A stretch of DNA of 64,000 bases from Planctomycetota bacterium (GTDB lineage: Bacteria > Planctomycetota > J058): positions 62,001 to 126,000 of the forward strand of contig JAMLIC010000001.1 in assembly GCA_023954375.1 (NCBI GenBank). Direction: 5' to 3'. Shown here piece by piece: positions 11,146-19,311 of the stretch (position 1 is its first letter; every line of letters starts with the position of its first letter). The translations under genes were made by a program, and so were the position numbers. The notes beneath the pieces are model-generated. The model was not told the origin of the DNA, did no database searches, and saw only the letters and a program-made list of their open reading frames with translations.

Positions 11146-12021
11146 GTGGCGTGTGGCGTCTGCTTGGCTAAGTTCGGGTGGCTCTTCGAACTGCAGGACC
11201 GTAGCTTTAGTGAGTTGTACGACCGAGGATTTCATTGGCGGCGCACGCACCTTGAACCGGACCTTCAGTTGTGCTTTGAGGCCTGCCAGCAGGGCCGAAT
11301 TCGCGGTGGGCGGGTGCGGTCCGTCACTGCGCAGTTGTGTTACGTCATGGGCGACATTCACGAGTCGAATGAGGCGCCGAAGGCGGCGATTAAGTGGTAC
11401 TCGAGGGCGATTGCGTTAGAACCCACCGACTCCGCTGCTTGGCGTGAGATCGGAACGTGTCAGACCGACATGGGCGAGTATCGCAAGGCCCGTGCATCTT
11501 TTGTTAAGGCACTTGCCCTTGATCCGTGCGACGAGTGGGCAAGCAGAGAACTCGCGGAGCTTACAACAGCACCTCCCGGGCCGCGATACAGGAAGAGCGA
11601 CGTGTGTTGGGCTGCGGCGGAGGCGCTTGCGGTTGCTCAGCCACGGCGCGCACTGCGAACGCTATCAGGCGCAAGATCAACTAGAGCGACGTTGTGGCGT
11701 GCCTGCGCACATGCGGCAAGGTCAGATACGGCAGGCCTTCTTGATCAACTTCAACGACTCGCGCGGTCCAAAGTGCAAGGGATTTTTCTTCTTCCCCAAC
11801 TTTGGCATTTCCTGCCTCTCCCCACATGGAGGGACGTCGCGTTCTGGCGCTGCCTCAGTGCGATTGCGTTGGATCCCAACTCAGTTCCCGCAGACCACGA
11901 CCACCTGCCTGTCAGGGCGTCATACGAGCTACCGGCCGCAGAGCGAGTCGCGCTTCAGATTCGGTCGCTTGGCTCCACTCATCAGCCCGGCATGCAGGCG
12001 AGTGACGAGCCGGGGGCCTGA
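11146..12021 (+). CDS. TPR-containing protein downstream of the Rhs tip
   Basis: 291-aa protein beginning at GTG 11146; an in-frame stop at 11119 rules out a longer form. Residues about 65-140 hold two to three tetratricopeptide repeats (AIKWYSRAIALEPTDSAAWR, then YRKARASFVKALALDPCDEW). A second helical half (about 150-290) is weaker and may be degenerate repeats. An N-terminal CxxC (ACGVC) is present. It begins 29 bp after the Rhs stop and shares the lower GC of the Rhs tip, so the two may have travelled together. Rhs tips are usually followed by an immunity gene, and this is the only candidate, but TPR proteins are generic adaptors and immunity is unproven. Confidence 0.7.
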   Translation: MACGVCLAKFGWLFELQDRSFSELYDRGFHWRRTHLEPDLQLCFEACQQGRIRGGRVRSVTAQLCYVMGDIHESNEAPKAAIKWYSRAIALEPTDSAAWREIGTCQTDMGEYRKARASFVKALALDPCDEWASRELAELTTAPPGPRYRKSDVCWAAAEALAVAQPRRALRTLSGARSTRATLWRACAHAARSDTAGLLDQLQRLARSKVQGIFLLPQLWHFLPLPTWRDVAFWRCLSAIALDPNSVPADHDHLPVRASYELPAAERVALQIRSLGSTHQPGMQASDEPGA

Positions 12022-12651
12022 GCCCTCTTTGGCACGCCGCCCTCTACGGGTACGGGCATGAGGCCCGCTCGCCCCGGATCAGCGCTCGCGGACCGCCGCC
12101 GACGACCTGGCGCCCACACCGACGCGCGCCGACCCCCGCCGGCGGGGCGCTCTGCCCCACGAATCGCCCTCTCCGACCGCCCCTCCGGAAGCGCGGCCGC
12201 GACCCGAGGGCGGGTCGTGACGCGGATCGCGCTGGCCCCGGCGCGCCGTCACGGCGGCCTCCCGCGGCGGCGCCGCAGGACCTGCTCGAGGTCGCGGCGC
12301 ACGAGCAGGGGCGAGGGCGCGATCGGGACGCGGACCAGCGCGCGCTCCTTGCACGCGCGGCACACGTCGGGGTCGAAGCCGAGGCGCTCGCGCACGACGT
12401 CCTGCCAGGGCGGCGTCCTCGTCGAGGGCGGCGGTGCGCTCGTCGTCGCCCTCGAGCTGCGCGGCGTAGCCGCAGCCGAGGCCCGCCGCGCGCGCCTCCC
12501 GGCGGCCCGCTCCTCCGCCGTCGCTCGGGAGCATGCGGTACCGCAAACTCGCGCTCGCGCGTCCCTCCTCGTCCCGTGCGTCCACTCCTTCGGGAGGACG
12601 ACCGGTGACGTCAACTCTGCAGTTCGAAGGCCCGACCAAGCCCGCAACCCC
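12022..12651. other. Mostly non-coding stretch with a transposase-like fragment
   Basis: No intact gene is visible. 12022-12248 shows no coding pattern on either strand. On the minus strand, 12249-12440 has a strong codon pattern and is listed separately. 12441-12651 is ambiguous. Confidence 0.5.
12249..12440 (-). pseudogene. C-terminal fragment of a transposase-like zinc-knuckle protein
   Basis: The frame ending at 12249 reads WQDVVRERLGFDPDVC, then RACKERALVRVP and an Arg-rich tail. Every third codon position is G or C. The pattern GFDPDxCxxC followed by a basic tail resembles the C-terminal zinc-binding end of IS91/ISCR-type Y2 transposases. The part upstream lies in another frame, so this is a broken remnant. 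No IS91 terminus could be recognised, and the family assignment is weak. Confidence 0.35.
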
Positions 12652-13401
12652 GTGGGCCTGGTTAAGAGTACCCCCGGGACGTTCAACCGGGCCTGGAGGC
12701 CTGCGAGCCCCCGAGCCCGACGCCGGGTCCTGGGCTGGCTCCGGGACGCGCTCCGGGAGCTCGCGCCCCTGGTCGGCACCCACGTCCTGTACTCCCTCAC
12801 CCTCACGGTCCCGAACCGGAGGCCCGACCCGTACCGGGACCTCAAGCGCGCCCTGACCGCGCTCCGGCGCTGCGACGGGCGCAGGCGCGAGCGCCCGAAC
12901 TACCACCTCGTCCTGGCCTCGCCCGAGCCGCTCTCGCGCCGGGTCCGCGTGCGCGCGCGCCTCCTCGCGCGCCGCGCCTCCAAGGGCTTCACGCAGCTCC
13001 CCGAGCTGTTCCTGCGGGACCCTGACGAGCGGCGCTGGTCGCTCCTCGATCCCGACGAGCGCCGGCTCGCCCTCGCGTCGACGCTGCTCTACCCGGCCCG
13101 CGAGGTCCTGGCGCTGGGGCGGGACGAGCACGGGCCTCGCCGCGGCCAGTCGCCCTCGTTCGTGATCTCCGGAAGAGCCGAGGTCGGCCTGGCGTTCGAG
13201 CGGGTCCCTTTGCACGAGGCGGGCCGGCACGCCCGAGCTCTCCCTTGCGGGAGCGCCCCCCCCTCCGAGCCCGTCGCAGGCGCTCCGGGCGCGGGCGAGG
13301 ACGCTCCGGTCCACGAGGATCACTCGACGACTACTGTTTGTCGTGAAGTAGACAACTTCGCCGCCAACTCGCTCCGGTTCCGGACGCGGAGCTTACGGTA
13401 G
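12652..13401 (+). CDS. Unrecognised protein, possibly transposon debris
   Basis: Open frame with almost pure G/C third positions and ordinary first and second positions from about 12700 to 13180. This marks it as coding rather than a shadow of the alanine/arginine-rich minus frame. Readable segments include GTHVLYSLTLTVPNRRPDP, PNYHLVLASPEPLSRRVRV and ELFLRDPDERRWSLLDPDER. I do not recognise a family. The start is unclear (GTG 12652 is one option). The end runs 82 bp into the 3' end of the opposing regulator gene with a loss of codon bias after about 13200, suggesting truncation. It may belong to the same decayed element as the zinc-knuckle fragment. Confidence 0.35.
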   Translation: MGLVKSTPGTFNRAWRPASPRARRRVLGWLRDALRELAPLVGTHVLYSLTLTVPNRRPDPYRDLKRALTALRRCDGRRRERPNYHLVLASPEPLSRRVRVRARLLARRASKGFTQLPELFLRDPDERRWSLLDPDERRLALASTLLYPAREVLALGRDEHGPRRGQSPSFVISGRAEVGLAFERVPLHEAGRHARALPCGSAPPSEPVAGAPGAGEDAPVHEDHSTTTVCREVDNFAANSLRFRTRSLR

Positions 13402-13964
13402 ATGCGCGTCAGGCATGTCCCGACTGTCACGGGGGAGAGCTTCAGCGCACGACCGATCTCGACATTCGTCTCGCCGCGGGCAACGCGCCGCGCCAGCGTA
13501 GCCTCGCGCTTCGTGAGCCACGACAGGTGGTCGCGCCCCATCCCTCGGCAGCGTGGACGCGAGCGGGGGCGCGGCTGCGTCTTCAGTTTGTGATTGGCGT
13601 GGCGAAGGTGTTGCCGGACGGTCGATACCGCGATATCGAGCCGGCTGGCGATCTCCGCGTTCGAGAGCCCCCGGCAGTGAGCCAGCAAGAAGACCTCCCG
13701 CTCGCGGCGGGTGAGGCCGCTGCCGTCGGGCAGAACGACCGGCTTATCCAGGAGCAAGGCCACGTGCCGCACGCCTTCGGGAACCGCGAGCACGCAGAGG
13801 CGAGCCATCCGGTCGCCGTCGGCGACGTCGACCTGCGCCTCACCGAGCGGCGACGCCCCCGAGACGATCCGCAGCAGCTCGGCGAAGGCTCGATCCGCGA
13901 GCTCGTCGAGCCCCGCGCCGATGAAGCATAGGACGTCCTGCGCTTCGCTCCGCCGTGTCCACAT
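13320..13964 (-). CDS. Regulator with two LuxR-type HTH domains (A)
   Basis: 214-aa cytoplasmic DNA-binding protein. Residues about 12-75 form an alpha/beta sensor-like domain of unknown ligand. A LuxR/GerE HTH spans about 83-128 (LTRREREVF, then AVSTVRQHLR) and a second spans about 149-205 (LTKREATLARRVARGE, then VTVGTCLTRIYRKLRVRNRS). Two LuxR HTHs in one small protein is unusual. The regulator at 41604-42239 has the same plan, with its first HTH at identical residue numbers. I chose ATG 13964 over the in-frame ATG at 14078 because the longer form would put a perfect palindrome inside the gene and the paralogue has no extension. It is divergent from the GMC operon and probably controls it and itself. 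Confidence 0.8.
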   Translation of the reverse strand: MWTRRSEAQDVLCFIGAGLDELADRAFAELLRIVSGASPLGEAQVDVADGDRMARLCVLAVPEGVRHVALLLDKPVVLPDGSGLTRREREVFLLAHCRGLSNAEIASRLDIAVSTVRQHLRHANHKLKTQPRPRSRPRCRGMGRDHLSWLTKREATLARRVARGETNVEIGRALKLSPVTVGTCLTRIYRKLRVRNRSELAAKLSTSRQTVVVE

Positions 13965-14001
13965 GGGAGCGGAACGTAGCAGTGGCTCCTCGATCTGCCC
14001 A

Positions 14002-14017
14002 CCATCAAGATTGATGG
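14002..14017. promoter_or_regulatory. Perfect palindrome upstream of regulator A
   Basis: CCATCAAGATTGATGG, arms of 7 bp around a 2-bp centre, 38 bp upstream of the regulator start in the 183-bp divergent gap. Further dyads follow: CGGAC-G-GTCCG at about 14020-14031 and GTGAT-N7-ATCAC at 14084-14100. These are candidate operators for the HTH protein; no consensus -35/-10 was assigned. Confidence 0.4.
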
Positions 14018-14147
14018 GGCGGACGGTCCGAACACACCTGCGCGACTGGAGTTGCAGCCACGGGCGACTCAACGTCACTTTGGGTGATTGTTGCCATCAC
14101 GAGACCGCGTTACGGTCGGGTCCGCTCGTGATTGAGGGGGGGGCACC

Positions 14148-17100
14148 ATGGGGAAGCTCGCGAGCTCGATCGAGTCGATTCGCGCCGATTACGACGTCGT
14201 CGTCGTCGGGTCTGGCTACGGCGGCGGCATCGCCGCCTCCCGACTGGCGCGCGCCGGTCGACGCGTCTGCGTGCTCGAGCGAGGACGGGAGGTCCTGCCG
14301 TCCGAGTTTCCGGACACCACGGTCGAGGCGCTCGGGCAAATGCAGATCGCGCACCCAGGCGGACACCTGGGCCAACCGACCGGGCTCTATGACTTCCGCC
14401 TTGGACCGGACATCAACGTGCTCGTCGGCTGCGGCCTCGGCGGGACGTCCCTGATCAACGCCAGCGTGGTGCGAGAGGCGGACCCCCGGGTCTTCCAGGA
14501 CTCACGCTGGCCGGCGGCGGTCCGCGCCGACGGGTTGCTCCAGGAGGGATACCGGCGCGCGCGCGCGATGCTCCGGCCGGTGAAGCATCCACCGGCCCCC
14601 CGGCTCCCGAAGCTCCAGGCGCTCGAGCTGGCCGCGCGCGGCGCGGGGCTCTCCGCGCAACGCGCCGACATCGCGGTGACTTTTCAGGACGGCGTGAACC
14701 ACGTCGGCGTCGACCAGCGGGCGTGCACCGGCTGCGGCGACTGCGTCTCGGGCTGCAACGTAGGGGCGAAGAACACCGTTGCCATGAACTACCTACCCGA
14801 CGCGCGCAACCACGGCGCCGAGCTCTTCACCGAGGTGCGCGTCACGCGCGTCGAGCGAGCCAACGAGGCCTGGACTGTCTGGTTCGAGCTGCAGGGCGCC
14901 GGGCGGGAGCTGTTCCAGGCGCCCCGCCTGTTCGTCCGCGCGCCGGTCGTCGTCCTCGCGGCGGGCTCGCTTGGCTCGACCGAGATCCTGCTGCGCTCGG
15001 CTCGCGAGGGCCTCCCCGTCTCGCAGGCGCTGGGAACGCGCTTCACGGGCAACGGTGACCTGCTGGCGTTCGGCTACAATTGCGATCATGAAGTGAACGG
15101 AATCGGCCATGGCCACGCTCCCGCGGGGCGCCCTCCCGTCGGGCCGTGCATCACGGGTGTCGTCGACACGCACCCGTCCAGCGTGGATGTGCACCGCGGA
15201 CTGACGATCGAGGAGGGAGCGCTGCCAGGCGCGCTGGCCAGCGTCCTGCCGGCCGCGTTAGCGGCTGTTGCCGCGAGCGGAACGGACACCGACGACGGCC
15301 TGGCCGACGCACTCCGCGAGGGCCTGCGCCAGGCCGAGAGCCTCGTCCATGGTGCGTACCGGGGGGCGGTGCGGAACACGGTCACATACCTCGTCATGAG
15401 CCATGACGATGGCCAGGGCCGCCTCGTGCTCGAGGGCGATCGCCTTCGGGTCCGCTGGCCCGGGGTCGGCGGCCAGAGGAACTTCGACCACGCGCGCGCC
15501 ACCCTCGAGCGCCTCACGGCCTCCCTGGGCGGCACGTTCGTCCAGGCTCCCCCGCTGCCCCTCTCCAGCCACGGCCTGACCACGGTTCACCCGCTCGGCG
15601 GCTGCGCCATGGCCACGAGCGCCGAGCGAGGTGTGGTCGATGACCGAGGGAGGGTGTTCAAGGGCGCGTCCGGCGCGGATGTCCACGACGGGTTGTATGT
15701 CATGGATGGCGCGGTGATCCCGATGCCGATCGGGGTGAACCCGCTGCTCACCATCTCCGCCCTTAGCGAGCGGGCCGTCGAGCTCCTCGCTCGCGACCGG
15801 GGCTGGACGCCAACACTGGGCGCCCGGCCCCCCGCCTCACCGGCGCCCGGCGCCGTGGGGATCGCCTTCACCGAGACCATGCACGGCTTCATGTCGCCGC
15901 CCGCGGGAGGGGGAGGAGACCACGAGGCGGCGGCCGACTTTGGACGACGCGACGACCTCACGGTCGAGTTCGTGGTGACGATCGTGGCGCGCGACCTCGC
16001 GGCCATGCTCGCGGACGAGCTCCGCGCCGCCCCCCTCGTCGGAACGGTCACCGCTCCCTGGCTGGTCCCGGGCCCGCTCACCGCGACCGGAGGCATGTTC
16101 CAGCTCTTCTCACCCGGCCCCACCTCCCGTGTGCGGGAGATGCGCTACGCGCTCCCGCTCGTCGCGTCTGACGGGCGTCGGTTCCACCTCGAAGGCTTTA
16201 AAACAATCCGCGACGACGACGGCCCCGACGCCTGGAGCGACACCACCACACTGCGTGTGACGCTGCGGAAGGACTCGGACCAGGGCGAGGTCCTCGCGTT
16301 GGGTGTGCTGCGCCTCACCCCGTATGACCTGGCTAGACAGCTCTCGACCATGCAGGTGCATGGGGCAGTCGGAGCCAAGGCGCGGCTCGAAGCCATGCTG
16401 CGATTCGGCCGATTCTTCGCCGGGTCGCTGCTGGAGACTTACGGGGGGATCGCGATCAGCAAGGCGCTCCTGGGCGAGCCACCTCGGGTCCGGAAGCGGC
16501 GCGACCTGCGGGCGCCGCACCCGGAGCTGCGCGCGGTCACCACGGCGGACGACGTCGCGCTCCGCCTCACTCGCTACCGCGGCGGCGAGCGTGGTCCGGT
16601 GCTGCTCTCCCATGGTCTGGGAGTCTCCAGCCGAATCTTCACGATCGATACGATCGAGACCAACCTGCTCGAATACCTGGTGGCCGCTGGCTTCGACACG
16701 TGGCTGCTCGACCACCGCGCGAGCATCGCGCTCCCAGCCCCGCGCGAGCCGTTCACGGCGGACGAGGTCGCGCAGCACGACTACCGCGCCGCGCTCCAGG
16801 TCGTAAGCAAGGTCACCGGGCGCAATGTGCACGTCGTGGGTCACTGCTTCGGGGCTATGACGCTGGCCATGGCCCTGCTGAGCGGCCTTGAGGGCGTCAC
16901 GTCGGCGTTCTTCTCCCAGATCGCCGCACACGCCGTCGTCCCGCCGCTCATGCAGGTGAAGACGGGCCTGCACCTGCCTGACGCCCTCGACCTGCTGGGC
17001 TTCGACGCGCTCAGCGCTCAGGGTCTCGGTGGCCCTCAGGGCGCCCTGCTCGACGCCTTCGCGAAGCTCTCGCCTGTCGAGCGGGACGAGCGCTGCGCCA

Positions 17101-17516
17101 GCCTCGTGTGCCGGCGGATAAGCTTCCTCTACGGCCCGCTGTACGAGCACGAGCGGCTGGACCCGGAGACCCACGCGGCGCTCGACGAGATGTTCGGGGT
17201 GGCCCCGATCACGGCGTTCCGGCACCTCGCGCGGATCGCGCGCGTGAAGCACGTCGTGGGCGCCGGGGGTCAGGAACGCTACTTGCCCAACCTGGGAAGG
17301 CTCAACATGCCGATCACCCTCATTCACGGCGCGAACAACGGTTGTTTCCTGCCCGGCAGCACGGCCGCGACCCAGCAGATCCTGACTGCCGCCGGGCGGC
17401 AGGTCGTGCGCCACGTCGTGCCGGGATACGGACACATCGACTGCATCTTCGGGAAGGACGCCGTCCGGGACGTCTTCCCGCTGGTTCTCGATCACCTCGA
17501 TCGCAGCCACGCCTGA
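14148..17516 (+). CDS. GMC/cholesterol-oxidase-like FAD oxidoreductase fused to an alpha/beta hydrolase
   Basis: 1122 aa, ATG preceded by a G-rich ribosome site (GAGGGGGGGG). Residues 1-550 are a GMC-type flavoprotein: the FAD-binding motif VVVGSGYGGGIAASRLA (about 18-34), a cysteine cluster CTGCGDCVSGCNVG (about 190-204), the active-site region HPLGGCAMA and a C-terminal NPLLTISAL. Residues about 570-740 form a beta-rich linker. Residues about 780-1122 are an alpha/beta hydrolase with nucleophile elbow GHCFG (about 898-902) and a late GYGHIDC histidine. The nucleophile is Cys, not Ser, as in PHA synthases and some sterol-oxidase/lipase fusions. No signal peptide is seen. It probably oxidises a sterol or long-chain alcohol and processes an ester or thioester. 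First gene of the run divergent from regulator A. Confidence 0.85.
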   Translation: MGKLASSIESIRADYDVVVVGSGYGGGIAASRLARAGRRVCVLERGREVLPSEFPDTTVEALGQMQIAHPGGHLGQPTGLYDFRLGPDINVLVGCGLGGTSLINASVVREADPRVFQDSRWPAAVRADGLLQEGYRRARAMLRPVKHPPAPRLPKLQALELAARGAGLSAQRADIAVTFQDGVNHVGVDQRACTGCGDCVSGCNVGAKNTVAMNYLPDARNHGAELFTEVRVTRVERANEAWTVWFELQGAGRELFQAPRLFVRAPVVVLAAGSLGSTEILLRSAREGLPVSQALGTRFTGNGDLLAFGYNCDHEVNGIGHGHAPAGRPPVGPCITGVVDTHPSSVDVHRGLTIEEGALPGALASVLPAALAAVAASGTDTDDGLADALREGLRQAESLVHGAYRGAVRNTVTYLVMSHDDGQGRLVLEGDRLRVRWPGVGGQRNFDHARATLERLTASLGGTFVQAPPLPLSSHGLTTVHPLGGCAMATSAERGVVDDRGRVFKGASGADVHDGLYVMDGAVIPMPIGVNPLLTISALSERAVELLARDRGWTPTLGARPPASPAPGAVGIAFTETMHGFMSPPAGGGGDHEAAADFGRRDDLTVEFVVTIVARDLAAMLADELRAAPLVGTVTAPWLVPGPLTATGGMFQLFSPGPTSRVREMRYALPLVASDGRRFHLEGFKTIRDDDGPDAWSDTTTLRVTLRKDSDQGEVLALGVLRLTPYDLARQLSTMQVHGAVGAKARLEAMLRFGRFFAGSLLETYGGIAISKALLGEPPRVRKRRDLRAPHPELRAVTTADDVALRLTRYRGGERGPVLLSHGLGVSSRIFTIDTIETNLLEYLVAAGFDTWLLDHRASIALPAPREPFTADEVAQHDYRAALQVVSKVTGRNVHVVGHCFGAMTLAMALLSGLEGVTSAFFSQIAAHAVVPPLMQVKTGLHLPDALDLLGFDALSAQGLGGPQGALLDAFAKLSPVERDERCASLVCRRISFLYGPLYEHERLDPETHAALDEMFGVAPITAFRHLARIARVKHVVGAGGQERYLPNLGRLNMPITLIHGANNGCFLPGSTAATQQILTAAGRQVVRHVVPGYGHIDCIFGKDAVRDVFPLVLDHLDRSHA

Positions 17517-17526
17517 AGGAGGACCC

Positions 17527-19311
17527 ATGGCACGCAGGAGCGGAGCGGCCGCCGTACGGCGTCGCGCGGGACGGAGGGCGGACACGAGCGGCGACGGAGC
17601 CGACGCGCCGTCACTCGAGCGCACGGAGGTGGGTTCCGAGTTCCGGGTCCCCGTGATCAGCCGCGATCCGCTCGTCGACGAGCAGCACGGCCTCGATCCC
17701 GTTCAGGTGCAGTTCCTCCCCCGCAGGCACCGCACCCAGGACGACGACGTCACGGCGAGACCGGATGAGGAGTTCGTGGCGCCCGGTCCAACGAGCTCGC
17801 GAGTCGCCGTCGTCGACTACGACTCGAGTCAGGACACGGTCTACGCGCCGGTGGAGCCGCTGAAGGACGGCACGGGGTTCAAGCTGCGGAAGAAGGTCGA
17901 CCTCGCCGACTTCCACTTCCACCAGGTGAACGTGTGGGCGATCGTGAACCGCACGCTCGCGCAGCTCGAGCATCCGCGGCTGCTCGGCCGCCCGATCCCC
18001 TGGGCGTCCGGTCAGGGCCGCCTGCTGATCCTCCCGCACGCCGGGTACGGCGAGAACGCGTTCTACAGCCGGACCACGGGCGGTCTACACTTCCTCTACT
18101 TCCAGGGTCGGGAGCGGAAGGTGTTCACCTGCCTCTCGCACGACATCGTCACGCACGAACTCGGCCACGCGGTGCTGGACGGACTCAAGCCTTACTACAA
18201 CGACGTGAGTACCGTGGAGGCCGCGGGCTTCCACGAGTACTTCGGAGACGCGCTGGCGATCACGTCCTCGCTCACGTTCCGCGACTTCCTGGCGCGCGCC
18301 GTCGGCGACGCGCCGGCGAGGCTCGACGACGCGCTCGTCGGCAGAATCGGCGTTGAGTTCGGCGTCGCCCAGGGGCGCGGCCCGCTGCGCGTCGCGTCGG
18401 AGCGCACGACCATGTCCGAACTCGAAGGTACGTTCGAGGAGCACCACTACTCGAAGCTTCTCAGCAACGTGTTCTTCGAGCTGCTCCGGTGGCTGTACGT
18501 GAGGAAGCTAGGCGAGGCTCGCGGCCGCAACAGGACGGGCGGCCAGGCCGCCGTCACCGCGCTCGTCAATGCGGCGGCCCAGACGAGCCGAATGATGTTC
18601 CGGGCCATCGACTACTGCCCGCCCGTGGACGTCACCTACGTCGACTACGCACGCGCCGTGCTGCACGCCGACCGCGTCGCGTACCCCGGCCGGGAAGAGG
18701 CGGAGGTGCAGGCCAAGGTCGAGGAGCTCTTCGTGGAGCGCGGGGTCACCCCGTCTCGCGCCGGCGAGACGGTGCTCCGCAACCGCGATATCGCCCCCTA
18801 TGACGTCGAGCGGCTGTCCGCTTCACCCGAGGCGGCGTACCGGTTCCTCGACTCGAAGCGTGAGGCGCTCGGGATCCCCGCCGATGTGAACCTGCAGGTC
18901 CACCGTGTGTACCGCACGCGCAAGGCGACCGCATCGGGCTTCTATCCCCCGCGCGAGGTGGTCATCGAGTTCGTGTGGACCGACGAGGTCGCGCTCACGG
19001 GAGAGGGCTTCGGTGCGCTCGCGGGCAAGCACATGCCCATGCGCTGCGGCGGGACGATTGTGTTCGACCAGAACGACAACGTCCTCCACTACATGCTCAA
19101 GCGTCGCACGCCGAAGCGCGAGGAGGCCATGCTCGCCTACGTCGCGTATCTCGCGGCCCGGCGACGCATTGGCCTCGCCGAGCAAGGCTTCGGGGCAACC
19201 ACCGGCGGTCGCCCCGTCGCCGCGAGCGTGGACGGGGGCCGCCTGGCATTGACCCGCGACCCGGCGCTGCGCCACGGCGAGGGATCCTGGAGGGAGTGCG
19301 CGCATGGGTGA
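17527..19311 (+). CDS. M4/fungalysin-like zinc metallopeptidase
   Basis: 594 aa, starting 10 bp after the GMC gene with a good AGGAGG site. The zinc motif HELGH is at about 210-214 and the third ligand and following acid lie in AAGFHEYFGD (Glu at about 237, Asp at about 241), the gluzincin pattern of the M4 family. The basic N terminus (MARRSGAAAVRRRAGRR) is not a Sec signal. There is no typical propeptide, so the enzyme appears cytoplasmic or is exported another way. The last 150 residues are a separate domain of unknown role. The stop lies inside the next gene (8-nt overlap), so translation is probably coupled. Confidence 0.8.
   Translation: MARRSGAAAVRRRAGRRADTSGDGADAPSLERTEVGSEFRVPVISRDPLVDEQHGLDPVQVQFLPRRHRTQDDDVTARPDEEFVAPGPTSSRVAVVDYDSSQDTVYAPVEPLKDGTGFKLRKKVDLADFHFHQVNVWAIVNRTLAQLEHPRLLGRPIPWASGQGRLLILPHAGYGENAFYSRTTGGLHFLYFQGRERKVFTCLSHDIVTHELGHAVLDGLKPYYNDVSTVEAAGFHEYFGDALAITSSLTFRDFLARAVGDAPARLDDALVGRIGVEFGVAQGRGPLRVASERTTMSELEGTFEEHHYSKLLSNVFFELLRWLYVRKLGEARGRNRTGGQAAVTALVNAAAQTSRMMFRAIDYCPPVDVTYVDYARAVLHADRVAYPGREEAEVQAKVEELFVERGVTPSRAGETVLRNRDIAPYDVERLSASPEAAYRFLDSKREALGIPADVNLQVHRVYRTRKATASGFYPPREVVIEFVWTDEVALTGEGFGALAGKHMPMRCGGTIVFDQNDNVLHYMLKRRTPKREEAMLAYVAYLAARRRIGLAEQGFGATTGGRPVAASVDGGRLALTRDPALRHGEGSWRECAHG

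Noticed and set aside
13320..14078. ATG 14078 as start of regulator A
   Set aside because: It would put the palindrome at 14002 inside the gene and add 38 residues absent from the paralogue.
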